64,000 nucleotides of DNA, taken from Parabacteroides sp. GTDB taxonomy: Bacteria > Bacteroidota > Bacteroidia > Bacteroidales > Tannerellaceae. Shown here piece by piece: positions 8,233 through 17,559 of the stretch. The first letter of the stretch is position 1. Each line of letters opens with the position of its first letter. The stretch spans positions 62,001 to 126,000 of the forward strand of contig JAFUOJ010000024.1 in assembly GCA_017481945.1 (NCBI GenBank), in the 5' to 3' direction. The notes under the pieces are model-generated. The model was not told the origin of the DNA, did no database searches, and was given only the letters and a program-made list of their open reading frames with translations. The translations under genes were made by a program, and so were the position numbers.

Positions 8233-9060
8233 ATGGAAGCAATTTTTAAAGATTTCGATTTTTACAGTGCACGCAATGCGGAACACGTCTATTTCCACGA
8301 AAATGCGTCATTGATTTTTACTGAATCGTTCGCCTCAACTTATGGGCTGACCGATTTAAGAGAACAATACATCGCTGCTGTAACAGCGGAATCTGCTAAA
8401 CATGTATCGAATCCCGCTTATCTCGATACACCGGAGCTTCAAAGTCTGGATCGAGCACGGGACAATGTGTTTTATTTGATTGCCCATGTGGCAGAGGCTT
8501 ATCTCTCTTATGCTTTTAAGACGGAGGATACAGAAGCTGCTAATTTGATTGTCTATTTGATGTCCCCCTATCGTAAGGCGGCGGCTATGAGTTATTTAGA
8601 AGAAACAGCTGTATTAGCTGACTTCTACTCCAAACTTCTCTCCGATGAATATGCCGAGGCGTTGGCAACGCTTCATTTGAGTGAGGCGGCAGCAGAGGGA
8701 AAGCGATTGAATGATGAGTTCAACGAACTCTATAAGAAACGTTCGGCCGAAGTGTTGGGACGCACCGTTTCGGCAACGATGAAAGAGTTGCGTACAGCGA
8801 CGGATACAGCCTTCAAGGCGTTGGCTGACGCAGTAAACGCGCTCTATTTGGTCTACGCGACCATCACGAAGGACGAAACGAAGGCGGCAGAGTTGAAAGC
8901 CGTAATCGACGGTGTGAATGCGCTGATCGTCCAGTTGCGTCAGGTAATCCAGCAGCGCGGTGGCAACGCCAACGAATTGCCGGATAGCACACCGGTAACT
9001 CCGGATACCGACGACTCTTCTTCATCAACCGAAGAGGACGACATGCCGGAAGAGTTGTAA
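8233..9060 (+). CDS. DUF6261-like alpha-helical protein
   Basis: A 275-aa protein without a signal peptide, predicted almost entirely helical (many Ala, Glu, Leu and Lys), for example LHLSEAAAEGKRLNDEFNEL and LADAVNALYLVYATITKDE. It ends in a disordered acidic Ser/Asp/Glu tail (TPDTDDSSSSTEEDDMPEEL). I recall it as the DUF6261 type known mainly from Bacteroidales; function unknown. Its leader contains array A, whose hairpins could affect expression. Base composition rises in GC through the gene and stays high in the genes that follow. Confidence 0.7.
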   Translation: MEAIFKDFDFYSARNAEHVYFHENASLIFTESFASTYGLTDLREQYIAAVTAESAKHVSNPAYLDTPELQSLDRARDNVFYLIAHVAEAYLSYAFKTEDTEAANLIVYLMSPYRKAAAMSYLEETAVLADFYSKLLSDEYAEALATLHLSEAAAEGKRLNDEFNELYKKRSAEVLGRTVSATMKELRTATDTAFKALADAVNALYLVYATITKDETKAAELKAVIDGVNALIVQLRQVIQQRGGNANELPDSTPVTPDTDDSSSSTEEDDMPEEL

Positions 9061-9088
9061 TTTATGAACAGGATAATAATAATAATAA

Positions 9089-9844
9089 ATGAAGAACATA
9101 CTAATAATCATAGTTACATTTTGGTTTGGGGGGATTGTTCCAGTGATGGCCCAATCCTCCACTTCTCGTAAAGTGCAGAGAATTGACCGCGAGATTCAAA
9201 CCTCCGTATTTATTCCGAAAGGAACCTGGATGGCGGGAGGTACCGTCTCCTATTCTGAACACGACGAGAGCAACTTGAACTATTTAGTCTTGAAAGATGT
9301 CGAAGGCGAAGGCTATGACTTCAGCGTCAGCCCCTATTTCGGATACTTCTTCCGCGACAATATCGCCATCGGCGGACGTTTTGCCTATAAACGGAACTAC
9401 TTGGACTTAGGCAACTTTGACCTCAACTTAGGAGAAGATTTTAACATCAGTTTGAAAGATATTTACTACTTGGAGCATAAATACGAAGCTTCCATGTTCG
9501 TGCGTACCTATATGCCGATTGGGAAAAGCAAGATCTTCGGGCTTTTCAACGAGGCACGTATCACCTACGGCTACGGGACGGGGAAGAACTCCACCGGCTC
9601 AGGGACCGAATACGACGGAACCTATCAGACGGTACAGAACATGCAGATCGGTTTTGCCCCCGGTATGACCGCCTTCATTACCGACTGGTCGGCGGTGGAA
9701 GTCTCTGTCGGTGTCATGGGGTTCGACTTCAAGTGGGTCGACCAGGAGACGAATCAGATCGAGACCGGAAAGCAGCGCGTTTCTTCAGGTAACTTCAAGA
9801 TCAACCTGTTTTCCATCAATATTGGTATGACCTTTTATTTGTAA
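9089..9844 (+). CDS. Outer-membrane beta-barrel protein
   Basis: A 251-aa protein with a signal peptide (MKNILIIIVTFWFGGIVPVMAQ, cleavage near residue 22). Alternating hydrophobic strands follow, with aromatic girdle residues (YFGYFFRDNIAIGGRFAYKR; FSINIGMTFYL at the end), as in 8-10-stranded barrels. The C-terminal Leu after an aromatic residue fits an outer-membrane barrel. It starts 28 bp after the DUF6261 gene and ends 7 bp before the next lipoprotein gene. Function unknown; a scaffold or porin-like role is inferred from fold only. Confidence 0.78.
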   Translation: MKNILIIIVTFWFGGIVPVMAQSSTSRKVQRIDREIQTSVFIPKGTWMAGGTVSYSEHDESNLNYLVLKDVEGEGYDFSVSPYFGYFFRDNIAIGGRFAYKRNYLDLGNFDLNLGEDFNISLKDIYYLEHKYEASMFVRTYMPIGKSKIFGLFNEARITYGYGTGKNSTGSGTEYDGTYQTVQNMQIGFAPGMTAFITDWSAVEVSVGVMGFDFKWVDQETNQIETGKQRVSSGNFKINLFSINIGMTFYL

Positions 9845-9851
9845 ACGATAG

Positions 9852-11504
9852 ATGATAAAGAAATTAAGCTATTATATCGGATGTTTGTGGTGTCTCATGG
9901 CTTGTACCATTGAGAACGACATTCCCTATCCATTGGTAGAGGGAGCGATCGTGGCTATCGAAGTCGAGGGCCAGCGTGCCGGTACGGATGGGCAGAGCGT
10001 GGAGGCAACCATCAATGCGAAGGAACGGACGGTGACACTCTTCGTGAATGACTCCGTAGACATCTCCCGTCTGAAGATTAAACGGTTGGAAATCTCGGAC
10101 AATGCGACTTTGACGCCCGACTCGGCAGCCTGTGTCGACGTGAAGAACTTCCCGACGATCGGTTTTGCTGCGTTGAACGAGCTGACCTCTACGGCCAACA
10201 CCCGCATGGACTTCTCCGAGCCGGTGACCTTCACGATTCACACCTATCAGGATTATGAATGGACGGTGAAGGTGACGCAGATTGTCAATCGCGAGATAGA
10301 CGTCGTGAACCAGATTGGAGACGCGGTGATAGACACCTACAGCCGGAAGGTGGTGATTTACGTCTCTACCGAGCAGTCTTTGCGCAACCTGCAGGTGAAT
10401 AAGATGTACTTAGGCGGTGAGTTTGGACGGGTGGAACCGGACCCGACGACCATTACCGACTATTCCGCTCCCGTGGAGTTCTACGTGCGTACCTCTTGGG
10501 AGACGACGATGAGCAAATGGACCGTTTACGTCTACCAGCAGGCAAGCAGCACGACGACTGCTAACGCCTTTGCGATGGTGACCAAGGCATACCTGAACGG
10601 AAAGATTCAGAGCGGGAAGACCCCCGTCATTGAATATAAGACACAGAATAGTTCCACATGGAACACATTGGCAGCAGCGAATGTGACCACCTCCGGAACC
10701 TCTTTTTCGGCAACCCTGACCGGCCTGAAGGCGAGCACGACCTACCAGTACCGCGTGACGGTCGATGGCGAAGCCGGCGAGGAGAAGACCTTTGCGACAG
10801 CTGCCGCCGTTCCGTTGGAAAACGGAAGCTTGGACAGCTGGTCGAAGAACGAGAGCAACTCTAAGCTATGGCAGCCTTGGGCTGAAGGGGCAGAGTCTTT
10901 CTGGGACACCGGGAATCGGGGGGCGACAACCGTAGGCGACAGCAACTCCATTCCGACACCGGAGACCTGCAACGGGTCCGGCAACGCGGCTGCGTTGGAG
11001 TCCAAATGGATTGTCTTGAAGTTTGCAGCCGGTAACATCTTTACCGGAACCTATAAGAAGACAGACGGCACAAACGGAGTCTTGGGCTTCGGACGTCCGT
11101 TTACCTCTTTCCCGTCCAAACTGCGGGTGAACTATAAATACCATTGTGCAACGGTGGATAAGGTGGGCGACGACGCGATGGCGCATTTGAAGGGGAAACC
11201 GGATTCTTGCCAGATTTACATCGCGCTGACCGACTGGGACGAACCGCTGGAGATTCGTACCCGTCCTTCGGAACGTCAGCTTTTCGACCCGAACGACAAA
11301 CATGTGATTGCCTACGGACAGGTGACGCATGGGGTGAGCATTCCTAACTGGACGCAGCGGGACATCGAGCTGGAGTATCGCTATACGAACCGCACGCCGA
11401 AGTATATCCTGATTGTGGCTTCGTCCAGCAAATATGGGGACTACTTTACGGGAGGAACCGGCTCTAAGCTGTGGTTGGATAATTTGGAACTGATTTATGA
11501 TTGA
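9852..11504 (+). CDS. PCMD-domain surface lipoprotein
   Basis: A 550-aa lipoprotein with lipobox CLMAC (Cys18) followed by TIENDIPYP. Two tandem beta modules (about residues 25-125 and 125-235) share endings of the type EWTVKVTQ / KWTVYVYQ, as in DUF5018-like repeats. An Fn3-like module (about 240-325; FSATLTGLKASTTYQYRVTV) and a PCMD domain (about 330-550) follow, with FWDTGNRG, GVLGFGRPF and ASSSKYGDYFTGGTGSKLWL. It lacks the TK/TR site of its DUF4493 neighbours. DNA is clearly GC-richer than at 3.9-8 kb. It overlaps the upstream ATG of the next gene, so translation may be coupled. Confidence 0.82.
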   Translation: MIKKLSYYIGCLWCLMACTIENDIPYPLVEGAIVAIEVEGQRAGTDGQSVEATINAKERTVTLFVNDSVDISRLKIKRLEISDNATLTPDSAACVDVKNFPTIGFAALNELTSTANTRMDFSEPVTFTIHTYQDYEWTVKVTQIVNREIDVVNQIGDAVIDTYSRKVVIYVSTEQSLRNLQVNKMYLGGEFGRVEPDPTTITDYSAPVEFYVRTSWETTMSKWTVYVYQQASSTTTANAFAMVTKAYLNGKIQSGKTPVIEYKTQNSSTWNTLAAANVTTSGTSFSATLTGLKASTTYQYRVTVDGEAGEEKTFATAAAVPLENGSLDSWSKNESNSKLWQPWAEGAESFWDTGNRGATTVGDSNSIPTPETCNGSGNAAALESKWIVLKFAAGNIFTGTYKKTDGTNGVLGFGRPFTSFPSKLRVNYKYHCATVDKVGDDAMAHLKGKPDSCQIYIALTDWDEPLEIRTRPSERQLFDPNDKHVIAYGQVTHGVSIPNWTQRDIELEYRYTNRTPKYILIVASSSKYGDYFTGGTGSKLWLDNLELIYD

Positions 11505-11511
11505 CGAACAG

Positions 11512-13848
11512 ATGAAGAAATACTTTCTATATATAACCATTTCCCTGTGTGGACTGCTGGTGACCGCTTGTCAGCAGGAGACGCTGGTGGATTCGGCTAA
11601 GGGTGGGTTCGCCATCACGCTGTTGGACGAGACTGCGGCAACGGACGTGATGACCAAGGCCTCTCCGCTGAAACTGCCTGCCAGCGTGAGCAAGGAATTT
11701 CATTTGACGATAACCAAGAACTCCAACGGCTATGTGCTGTATGACGGCGGCTATACGGAAGAGGTCATTCCGGCAGCTGCTGCAACCTATACGGTGAAGG
11801 CGACCTTTGGAGAGGAAAATATTTTGGAAGTGAACAACCCCTATTTCGTGGGCGAAGAGGACAATGTCGAGGTGAAGGCGGGCGACGAGCCGACAACGGT
11901 GGAACTGGCTTGCAAGCTGGCAAACGCATTGACTTCGGTACGCTTTGGAGAGGGGGACGAGAACCGCGCGAAGTTTGACGAACTGTATGCACCGGGCTAC
12001 GGGGTGAAGATTGCCATCGGGCACTATTCAACGGTCTTGACGGACAGTATGAAGGTGGCTTACTACAAGGCGGGGACGAAGCCGGCAGACGTGACGCTCG
12101 CTTTCGTCGGGACGATCCGAGGAAACGGGCAGGCGGTGGAATATCCGTTGGATACAAAGCTGTTCCCACAGTTGGCAGAGGAGGCTTCCTATGCAGCCGG
12201 AGCACACATTCGTTTGGTGCTGGATATGGCGGAGATGGCGACCGGTTTGGTGCCGACCATTGTCTATGCGGAGGTGGTGAAAGAGACGGTGACAGAAACT
12301 TTCCCGATGGAGTGGTTGCCGAGACCGCAGGTAGAGGCGCGGGGTGATTTTGACGCGGAGAATAAGATTCTGTTCTACGAGACGGAGCAGCCGACGGGAA
12401 GCATTAAGTTTAACTCGGCGTTGGGCTTGCAGGACTTGAAGTTTACGGTCGCTTTCAACGACCCGACCTATAGCAGCTTGAACGGGAATTACACCTTAAG
12501 CACGATGACGGACACCGAGAAGCAGGCGTTTGCCACTGCCGGAATTATCCTGCCGGTCTTGGGAGACGGAGCGGAGAATGATAGTATCGGGTTTACCAAG
12601 GAATTTATCACTGCTTTGACCTACTCGGTAGACAAGGCGAACGACAAGAAAGAGGTCTCAAACGTCATTCAGCTGACCGAAGTAAAAGCGAACGACAAGA
12701 GCTTGACATCGGTAGACGTGGCAGAGGGAGAGCTGAAGTTCGAGGTGGCGGTGAAGAAGGCACCGAAGTTTAGAGTTACAGTAGACGAACGGAACGTGTG
12801 GTCTAAATCGTTTACGGCGGATGTGGTCACTGTGACGAACGAGGCGGAGGGAGCAGACGCGGAAGCGGTAAGAGCAGCGACTGTTTTTCAATACAGTATA
12901 GACGGAAAGAAATGGAATGACTGTAGCGACAGTCCGAACCGTAGCCACATGTTTGCAAGCCATCCGGCAGACGCAGAGCGTGCGATGTATGTACGTGCGA
13001 TGTTTAGAAACTTTACATCAAGCAATAAGTCCCCGATTGAGTTGGAAGAACCGGTGCAAATGCCGAATTCGGGGTTGGATGAGTGGACGGATGATAATTA
13101 TCAAGGAAGTAGATATTCTTATGATCCTTGGGCAAGTAATGCGACAATTAAATTTTGGGATACAAATAATCAATTTACAACCCGCCATAGAACTAATTCA
13201 AGTGCTGTAACTATGGCAAATTATAATGGTATGTCTGCCGTTTCTTATGTACCTGGACGTACAGGTTGGGCTGCTGAGTTGAGAAGTACGGCTAATGGTA
13301 AAGCGAATACGAGAGCAGCGATTGATAGTTGGGTGATAGGTCATAATGAACAAGATTACAATAAAGTAGCAGGAGAATTATATACAGGGACAGCTGAAGT
13401 TACGACCGGTAGTAATGACGCTGATGCAAGTTCTGATAAACATACTCGTATAAAAGATTCGGGTCATCCGTCACGTCCAACGGCTTTGAAGTTTTGGTAT
13501 AAATACAAACCGCATACCAGTGGCGAGGCTTGTAGTGTATCAATTGAACTTTTAGATGTGAATGGAAATGTGATCGTTTCAAATTATGCGACTGGTGACG
13601 TTGCTATAAATGATTGGTTTGAAGTAACATTGCCTTTGACATATACAAATGGAACAGTATATGAAAAATGTGCTTATATTCATGTCCTATTCCGTTCAAC
13701 AACGGTGACAGGTGAAAATATGAAGTACTCTGAACAGACATGGACTTTATATAAGAATTTGAGTTTGACTGATACATATTCATTTAGTCCTGCTTATGTT
13801 GGTAGTGTTCTAACCATCGACGACATCTCATTAATCTACGATAAATAA
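11512..13848 (+). CDS. DUF4493 / PCMD-domain surface lipoprotein 4
   Basis: ATG 11512 is preferred because it gives a clean signal peptide MKKYFLYITISLCGLLVTAC (Cys20); an in-frame ATG at 11497 overlaps the previous stop. The protein has about 778 residues: first strand GGFAITLLD, Thr48-Lys49 (VMTKAS), a DUF4493 domain to about 260, two further beta modules to about 520, and a C-terminal PCMD domain beginning at PNSGLDEWTDD with KFWDTNNQF and ending LTIDDISLIYDK. The DNA switches abruptly from GC-rich to AT-rich at about 13090, exactly at the start of the PCMD domain, suggesting the 3' domain was exchanged. Confidence 0.82.
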   Translation: MKKYFLYITISLCGLLVTACQQETLVDSAKGGFAITLLDETAATDVMTKASPLKLPASVSKEFHLTITKNSNGYVLYDGGYTEEVIPAAAATYTVKATFGEENILEVNNPYFVGEEDNVEVKAGDEPTTVELACKLANALTSVRFGEGDENRAKFDELYAPGYGVKIAIGHYSTVLTDSMKVAYYKAGTKPADVTLAFVGTIRGNGQAVEYPLDTKLFPQLAEEASYAAGAHIRLVLDMAEMATGLVPTIVYAEVVKETVTETFPMEWLPRPQVEARGDFDAENKILFYETEQPTGSIKFNSALGLQDLKFTVAFNDPTYSSLNGNYTLSTMTDTEKQAFATAGIILPVLGDGAENDSIGFTKEFITALTYSVDKANDKKEVSNVIQLTEVKANDKSLTSVDVAEGELKFEVAVKKAPKFRVTVDERNVWSKSFTADVVTVTNEAEGADAEAVRAATVFQYSIDGKKWNDCSDSPNRSHMFASHPADAERAMYVRAMFRNFTSSNKSPIELEEPVQMPNSGLDEWTDDNYQGSRYSYDPWASNATIKFWDTNNQFTTRHRTNSSAVTMANYNGMSAVSYVPGRTGWAAELRSTANGKANTRAAIDSWVIGHNEQDYNKVAGELYTGTAEVTTGSNDADASSDKHTRIKDSGHPSRPTALKFWYKYKPHTSGEACSVSIELLDVNGNVIVSNYATGDVAINDWFEVTLPLTYTNGTVYEKCAYIHVLFRSTTVTGENMKYSEQTWTLYKNLSLTDTYSFSPAYVGSVLTIDDISLIYDK

Positions 13849-13849
13849 C

Positions 13850-14554
13850 ATGAAACAATATATATTATCCATAGTATCCCTATTCTTTTTGTTGGTTGGT
13901 TGCCAGCAAGAAGAGTTGATAGAGCAGCAAGGAACCGGCTACCTCTCATTGGAAAGCCTCACCCTCCAAGCTGTCTCTCATCAACCCGTCACCCGCGCCG
14001 GCGTGGAAGAGGGGTTAGGCTGTGAGATTTATGACAGCACAGGCAAAGAAATCTTCTCTTTAGCCCCGGGTACTGAATATGTCTCTCAATTAATGGAATT
14101 AGAAGTGGGAACTTATACCTTAAAGGCTTACAACCAAGCTTATTTGGATAATGACTATAGCACTTGGACAAATAGCGAATTAGGCGAAGCCATTCATTAT
14201 ATCGAAACCTTTTTCACCATCGAGGCTGGCAAAACCAACTACCTCAAAGTGGAAGTCCCGATGATTAACTTCGCCGTCTGCTTGGAAAGCATTCAAGGAG
14301 AAGAGTTCTTCCAGAAATTTGAACTTGTTGTGACAGTGGGCGAGCGTGTCTTGTGGCTGAAGAAGGGAGACGTAGGCTACTTCCTGCCTGTGAAAGGAGA
14401 CGAAACGCCGCTTTCTTACTATATCTCTTATACGAATAATGATGACGAAAGAGCAACCGGAGACGCAAAGACATTGCCCTCTGTCCCCGCTGCCAACACA
14501 CAATATAATTTCGTTTATAACATCGAAACAGAAACACTTGAAGTACAAGAATAA
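13850..14554 (+). CDS. Short DUF4493 surface lipoprotein 5
   Basis: A 234-aa lipoprotein starting 1 bp after the previous stop. Lipobox LLVGC (Cys18), first strand GYLSLESLTLQ, Thr48-Arg49 (PVTRAGVEE, the only Arg version in the set), then a complete DUF4493 domain: EIYDSTGKEIFSLAPG, LEVGTYTLKAYN, YFLPVKGDETPLSYYISY, and a terminal NTQYNFVYNIETETLEV. No additional domain follows. This is the minimal form of the family and shows where the DUF4493 unit ends in the longer relatives. Confidence 0.82.
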   Translation: MKQYILSIVSLFFLLVGCQQEELIEQQGTGYLSLESLTLQAVSHQPVTRAGVEEGLGCEIYDSTGKEIFSLAPGTEYVSQLMELEVGTYTLKAYNQAYLDNDYSTWTNSELGEAIHYIETFFTIEAGKTNYLKVEVPMINFAVCLESIQGEEFFQKFELVVTVGERVLWLKKGDVGYFLPVKGDETPLSYYISYTNNDDERATGDAKTLPSVPAANTQYNFVYNIETETLEVQE

Positions 14555-14560
14555 AAAGAT

Positions 14561-16420
14561 ATGAGACCGTTTACATACAACATATATCCTCTTTGGCTCT
14601 GCCTCTTGCTCCTGCTCTCAGCCTGCATGCAAGAAGACCTTCAGTCCGTCCCCAACGAGGGGGAAGGGGTGTTGAAGTTGGGCTGCCCAACGGTTATCGC
14701 CGAGCTTTCGTCTTCTACGCAGACGAAAGCAACTGCTTCGCTACCGGAGGGTATATCGGCGCCGGACGCTTCTAATTTCCAGATAGCTATTTATGATGAA
14801 ACGGGTACAACGCTTGTAAAAGAGAATGTAAATACAACGGATTCCTACGTGTTGCCTGTGGGTAAGTATATGGTCAAGGTGACACCAACGACGGCTTCCA
14901 ATCCTGTATTGGCAACCACTACGGCTCCTGCCTATTTCGAGGGTAGCACCGTTGTAGAGATAAAACCGCTGCAAACGACTACTGCCAGCGTAACGGTCTA
15001 CTGGGGCTATTCTATCCTGAATGTGACGGTAGACGAGGAGCTGGATTTTCATTTGAAAGAGTATTCTTTAGTTGTTACAAAAGATGGAAAAACAACAGAA
15101 CCTTTTAATTTTACAAATAAGGAACTAAAGAATTTGTATGTTTTAGCTAACACGAAAGTTTTATTTACCGGAACGAATTATGTTGGTGAGGTAGTCTCAA
15201 AAGAGTTACTGCCCTCTGCAATAGAAAGAGCTAAACAATATGACGTCACGGTAAGTTTGTCAGATTTACAAATGTTTTCTTTGACGGCTGTAGCAGAACA
15301 TACTAAGGATAAAGATGGATATTTAAATGGAACAAGTGTAAAATTGAATATATCTTCAGATGTTCCGGCTGAACTTATCTCTTGGACTGCAGAGTTGAAA
15401 AAGGAGGGAAGCGATGAAGTATATCGTACTTATTCTTCTGATAAAATTGAAACAGAGGTAACAATGACGGATTCTAATGGTTGGCCTTATATTCCAAAGG
15501 GAACTTATACTTTGAATTATACTTATACAATGAATGGTACTGAATCTTCAGGAACAACGACTGTAACAGTACCGGCACCGGAGTTTGAGGTATTTGTGAA
15601 TGCGTACACTTCGTATGATAAGTATGCAGGAACAAATGGAAATACTAAGAATATAACTGAAGCTAATGCTTGTGATTCGGAAACGTTGTATGATATTAAG
15701 GGTGGTTTTACCGGAATTTCACAGAGTTTAATTGATGATGGAAAGTACGGAACAAAGACGTTTTATATAGAATTTAATGGCACTAAAATATATGAATTTT
15801 CTAATACAACCTTTTGGGGCTATAGTTTTGCCGATCTTAGCGATCAAGATCAAACTGGTCTCGATTGGAAAGCTTATAGCCTTGTTGCTTCCATGACTTT
15901 TGACGGAACTACGGTTACAAAGGAGAATACGCATTATATAACGGGGTTGCCGTATAGTTATGACCTCAGAACAAGTAGTACTCTTCCAAGTGGTTGGACT
16001 GTTGTTGGCGATACTGATTGGGACGATGGATGTGGACAACAGATTTTATATACGTATAACACTAGTAGTTCATATAATTATGCATCTGTGTATTCTCCAC
16101 AGTTTAAAATACCAGAATCTGATATAGATATAAAGTATGAGATTGGTACAATGTTTATTAATTCTGGTAGGTATGATAGATCTGCAAAAATATATTCAGG
16201 AGTGGTGTATTCTCAATCTTATAGTAAGGAAAAAGAAAGTGATATTTCTAACTCAAAAACTTGGGCAGAGACATTGAAAAGTTTTTCTTATACATCGTCT
16301 ATGTCTGATGGAGCGAGAATCTCCGTATATCATGATGAATATAAGCCTCCTACAGGATTGAGTTGGGATGGTACTCAGTATTGGATGTATCTGACAACTT
16401 TAAAAGTTTTATATAATTAA
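14561..16420 (+). CDS. DUF4493 surface lipoprotein 6 with long C-terminal extension
   Basis: A 619-aa lipoprotein with lipobox LLSAC (Cys22), strand GVLKLG, and Thr55-Lys56 (TQTKATAS). DUF4493 features follow (FQIAIYDETGTTLVKENVNT, VLPVGKYMVKVT, AYFEGSTVVEI). Residues about 240-340 form one beta module (GTYTLNYTYTMNGTESSG), and a long Tyr/Ser/Asn-rich C-terminal region ends SWDGTQYWMYLTTLKVLYN. Composition changes at about 15050: the first 490 bp are GC-rich, the rest AT-rich. The C-terminal region has no motif I recognise. Confidence 0.75.
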   Translation: MRPFTYNIYPLWLCLLLLLSACMQEDLQSVPNEGEGVLKLGCPTVIAELSSSTQTKATASLPEGISAPDASNFQIAIYDETGTTLVKENVNTTDSYVLPVGKYMVKVTPTTASNPVLATTTAPAYFEGSTVVEIKPLQTTTASVTVYWGYSILNVTVDEELDFHLKEYSLVVTKDGKTTEPFNFTNKELKNLYVLANTKVLFTGTNYVGEVVSKELLPSAIERAKQYDVTVSLSDLQMFSLTAVAEHTKDKDGYLNGTSVKLNISSDVPAELISWTAELKKEGSDEVYRTYSSDKIETEVTMTDSNGWPYIPKGTYTLNYTYTMNGTESSGTTTVTVPAPEFEVFVNAYTSYDKYAGTNGNTKNITEANACDSETLYDIKGGFTGISQSLIDDGKYGTKTFYIEFNGTKIYEFSNTTFWGYSFADLSDQDQTGLDWKAYSLVASMTFDGTTVTKENTHYITGLPYSYDLRTSSTLPSGWTVVGDTDWDDGCGQQILYTYNTSSSYNYASVYSPQFKIPESDIDIKYEIGTMFINSGRYDRSAKIYSGVVYSQSYSKEKESDISNSKTWAETLKSFSYTSSMSDGARISVYHDEYKPPTGLSWDGTQYWMYLTTLKVLYN

Positions 16421-16449
16421 ATGGCTAATAACAACAAAAAAATACAACA

Positions 16450-17325
16450 ATGAAGAAGACATTTTTATTACTTGGCATAGTAGCTATGGCATTAGGCAAC
16501 ATGACCTCATGTAGCAACATTTTAGAAGAAGAAGGAACAATCCCCGCTTCCGCAAAAACAGGAACGTTAACAGTCGCTTTAGAAGCTGATAACGGGATTG
16601 ATGTTTCAACAAAGACAGATGTAGTTACTGTACCGTCTGACTTAACATCTAAAATGAAAGTTACTGCAACTAAAACAGGAGAATCGACAGAAATAACCTC
16701 TCTCCAATATAAGGAAATAAGTAGCAGTTCTTATATTTATAGTTCTACTTTAGCACCGGGATCTTATAGTGTAACTGCTTTGTATGACGAAACTAATAAC
16801 GCTGTATTAATCTGGGATTCTCCTATTTTCAAAGGAACTACTACAAGTGATGTTACAGTTGAAAAAGGAAAAGAAGCTGAAGCAACTATAGAGGCTACTT
16901 TGCAGAACTCACAGATTGTTGTTGATAATAGTGCATATACAGAGTTTTGTCAGCTTGCAACGGTTTCCGAGTTATATGTTTATAATGGAACTACCGTTCC
17001 TACTACAGAAGAAGGTAAATATTCTTTGTTAAACAATAATGCATTAGAAACAAAAACTCTTTATGTAGCTGCTGGACAGTCTGATGTGTATATTAATATC
17101 AAAGGACAGTTATCATCTGGAGGACAGACTTTTGAAGTTGAGAAGTCAATCTGTAGTGGTGATGAAGAAAAAACAGAGGCTGCTAAGAAATATACAGTAA
17201 AGTATAGTTTGTCTACTGAAAATGGTTCAATGAAGATTACTATTAATATCAATGGTTATATCACAGTAAAAGAAATAAAAGTTGATGTTAATCCATACGA
17301 AGAAGACAACGCAACAAATGAATAG
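16450..17325 (+). CDS. DUF4493 surface lipoprotein 7
   Basis: A 291-aa lipoprotein with lipobox NMTSC (Cys21), strand GTLTVALEA, Thr54-Lys55 (VSTKTDV), then a DUF4493 domain (LAPGSYSVTALYDETN, SPIFKGTTTSDVTVEKGKEA, KYTVKYSLSTENGSMKITIN). AT-rich and Ser/Thr-rich, closer in style to lipoproteins 1 and 2 than to 4. It is the last gene of the run and is followed by a strong terminator. It may be a subunit of an appendage built by the cluster, by analogy with type V pili, where the longest proteins would be tips; this is inference. Confidence 0.78.
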   Translation: MKKTFLLLGIVAMALGNMTSCSNILEEEGTIPASAKTGTLTVALEADNGIDVSTKTDVVTVPSDLTSKMKVTATKTGESTEITSLQYKEISSSSYIYSSTLAPGSYSVTALYDETNNAVLIWDSPIFKGTTTSDVTVEKGKEAEATIEATLQNSQIVVDNSAYTEFCQLATVSELYVYNGTTVPTTEEGKYSLLNNNALETKTLYVAAGQSDVYINIKGQLSSGGQTFEVEKSICSGDEEKTEAAKKYTVKYSLSTENGSMKITININGYITVKEIKVDVNPYEEDNATNE

Positions 17326-17357
17326 ATAATAATCTCGAATCTATATTTACACTTCCG

Positions 17358-17400
17358 TTACTCCTCGAGCAGAAGAAAGCTCCTCGGGGAGTAATTTTTT
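17358..17400 (+). terminator. Terminator of the DUF4493 lipoprotein run
   Basis: TTACTCC / GGAGTAA 7-bp stem enclosing a second inner CGAG / CTCG pairing, followed by a T tract at 17395-17400. Confidence 0.8.
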
Positions 17401-17446
17401 ATCCCTGCCCAGGAAAATTTTTTTCCTTAAGCAGAGATATTAGTTA

Positions 17447-17551
17447 TTATAGATTCTTTATCCATTTTTTCCCAGCCGGGGTTATTGTGAAAATATAAAT
17501 TCCGACAGCAATAATTGCAAGAACAATATAAAAAAATAGACCTGCGTTCAT
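17447..17551 (-). CDS. 34-aa single-helix membrane microprotein, partner of module copy 2
   Basis: Minus-strand frame reading MNAGLFFYIVLAIIAVGIYI then FTITPAGKKWIKNL. One transmembrane helix and a basic tail with G-x-x-W-(I/L)-x-x-(I/L), matching the tail KKGQAWLDKILKE of the protein at 20038-20157. It starts 8 bp after the stop of the gene at 17560-17805, the same order as in the other two copies. Function unknown. Confidence 0.6.
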   Translation of the reverse strand: MNAGLFFYIVLAIIAVGIYIFTITPAGKKWIKNL

Positions 17552-17559
17552 AATGATTC

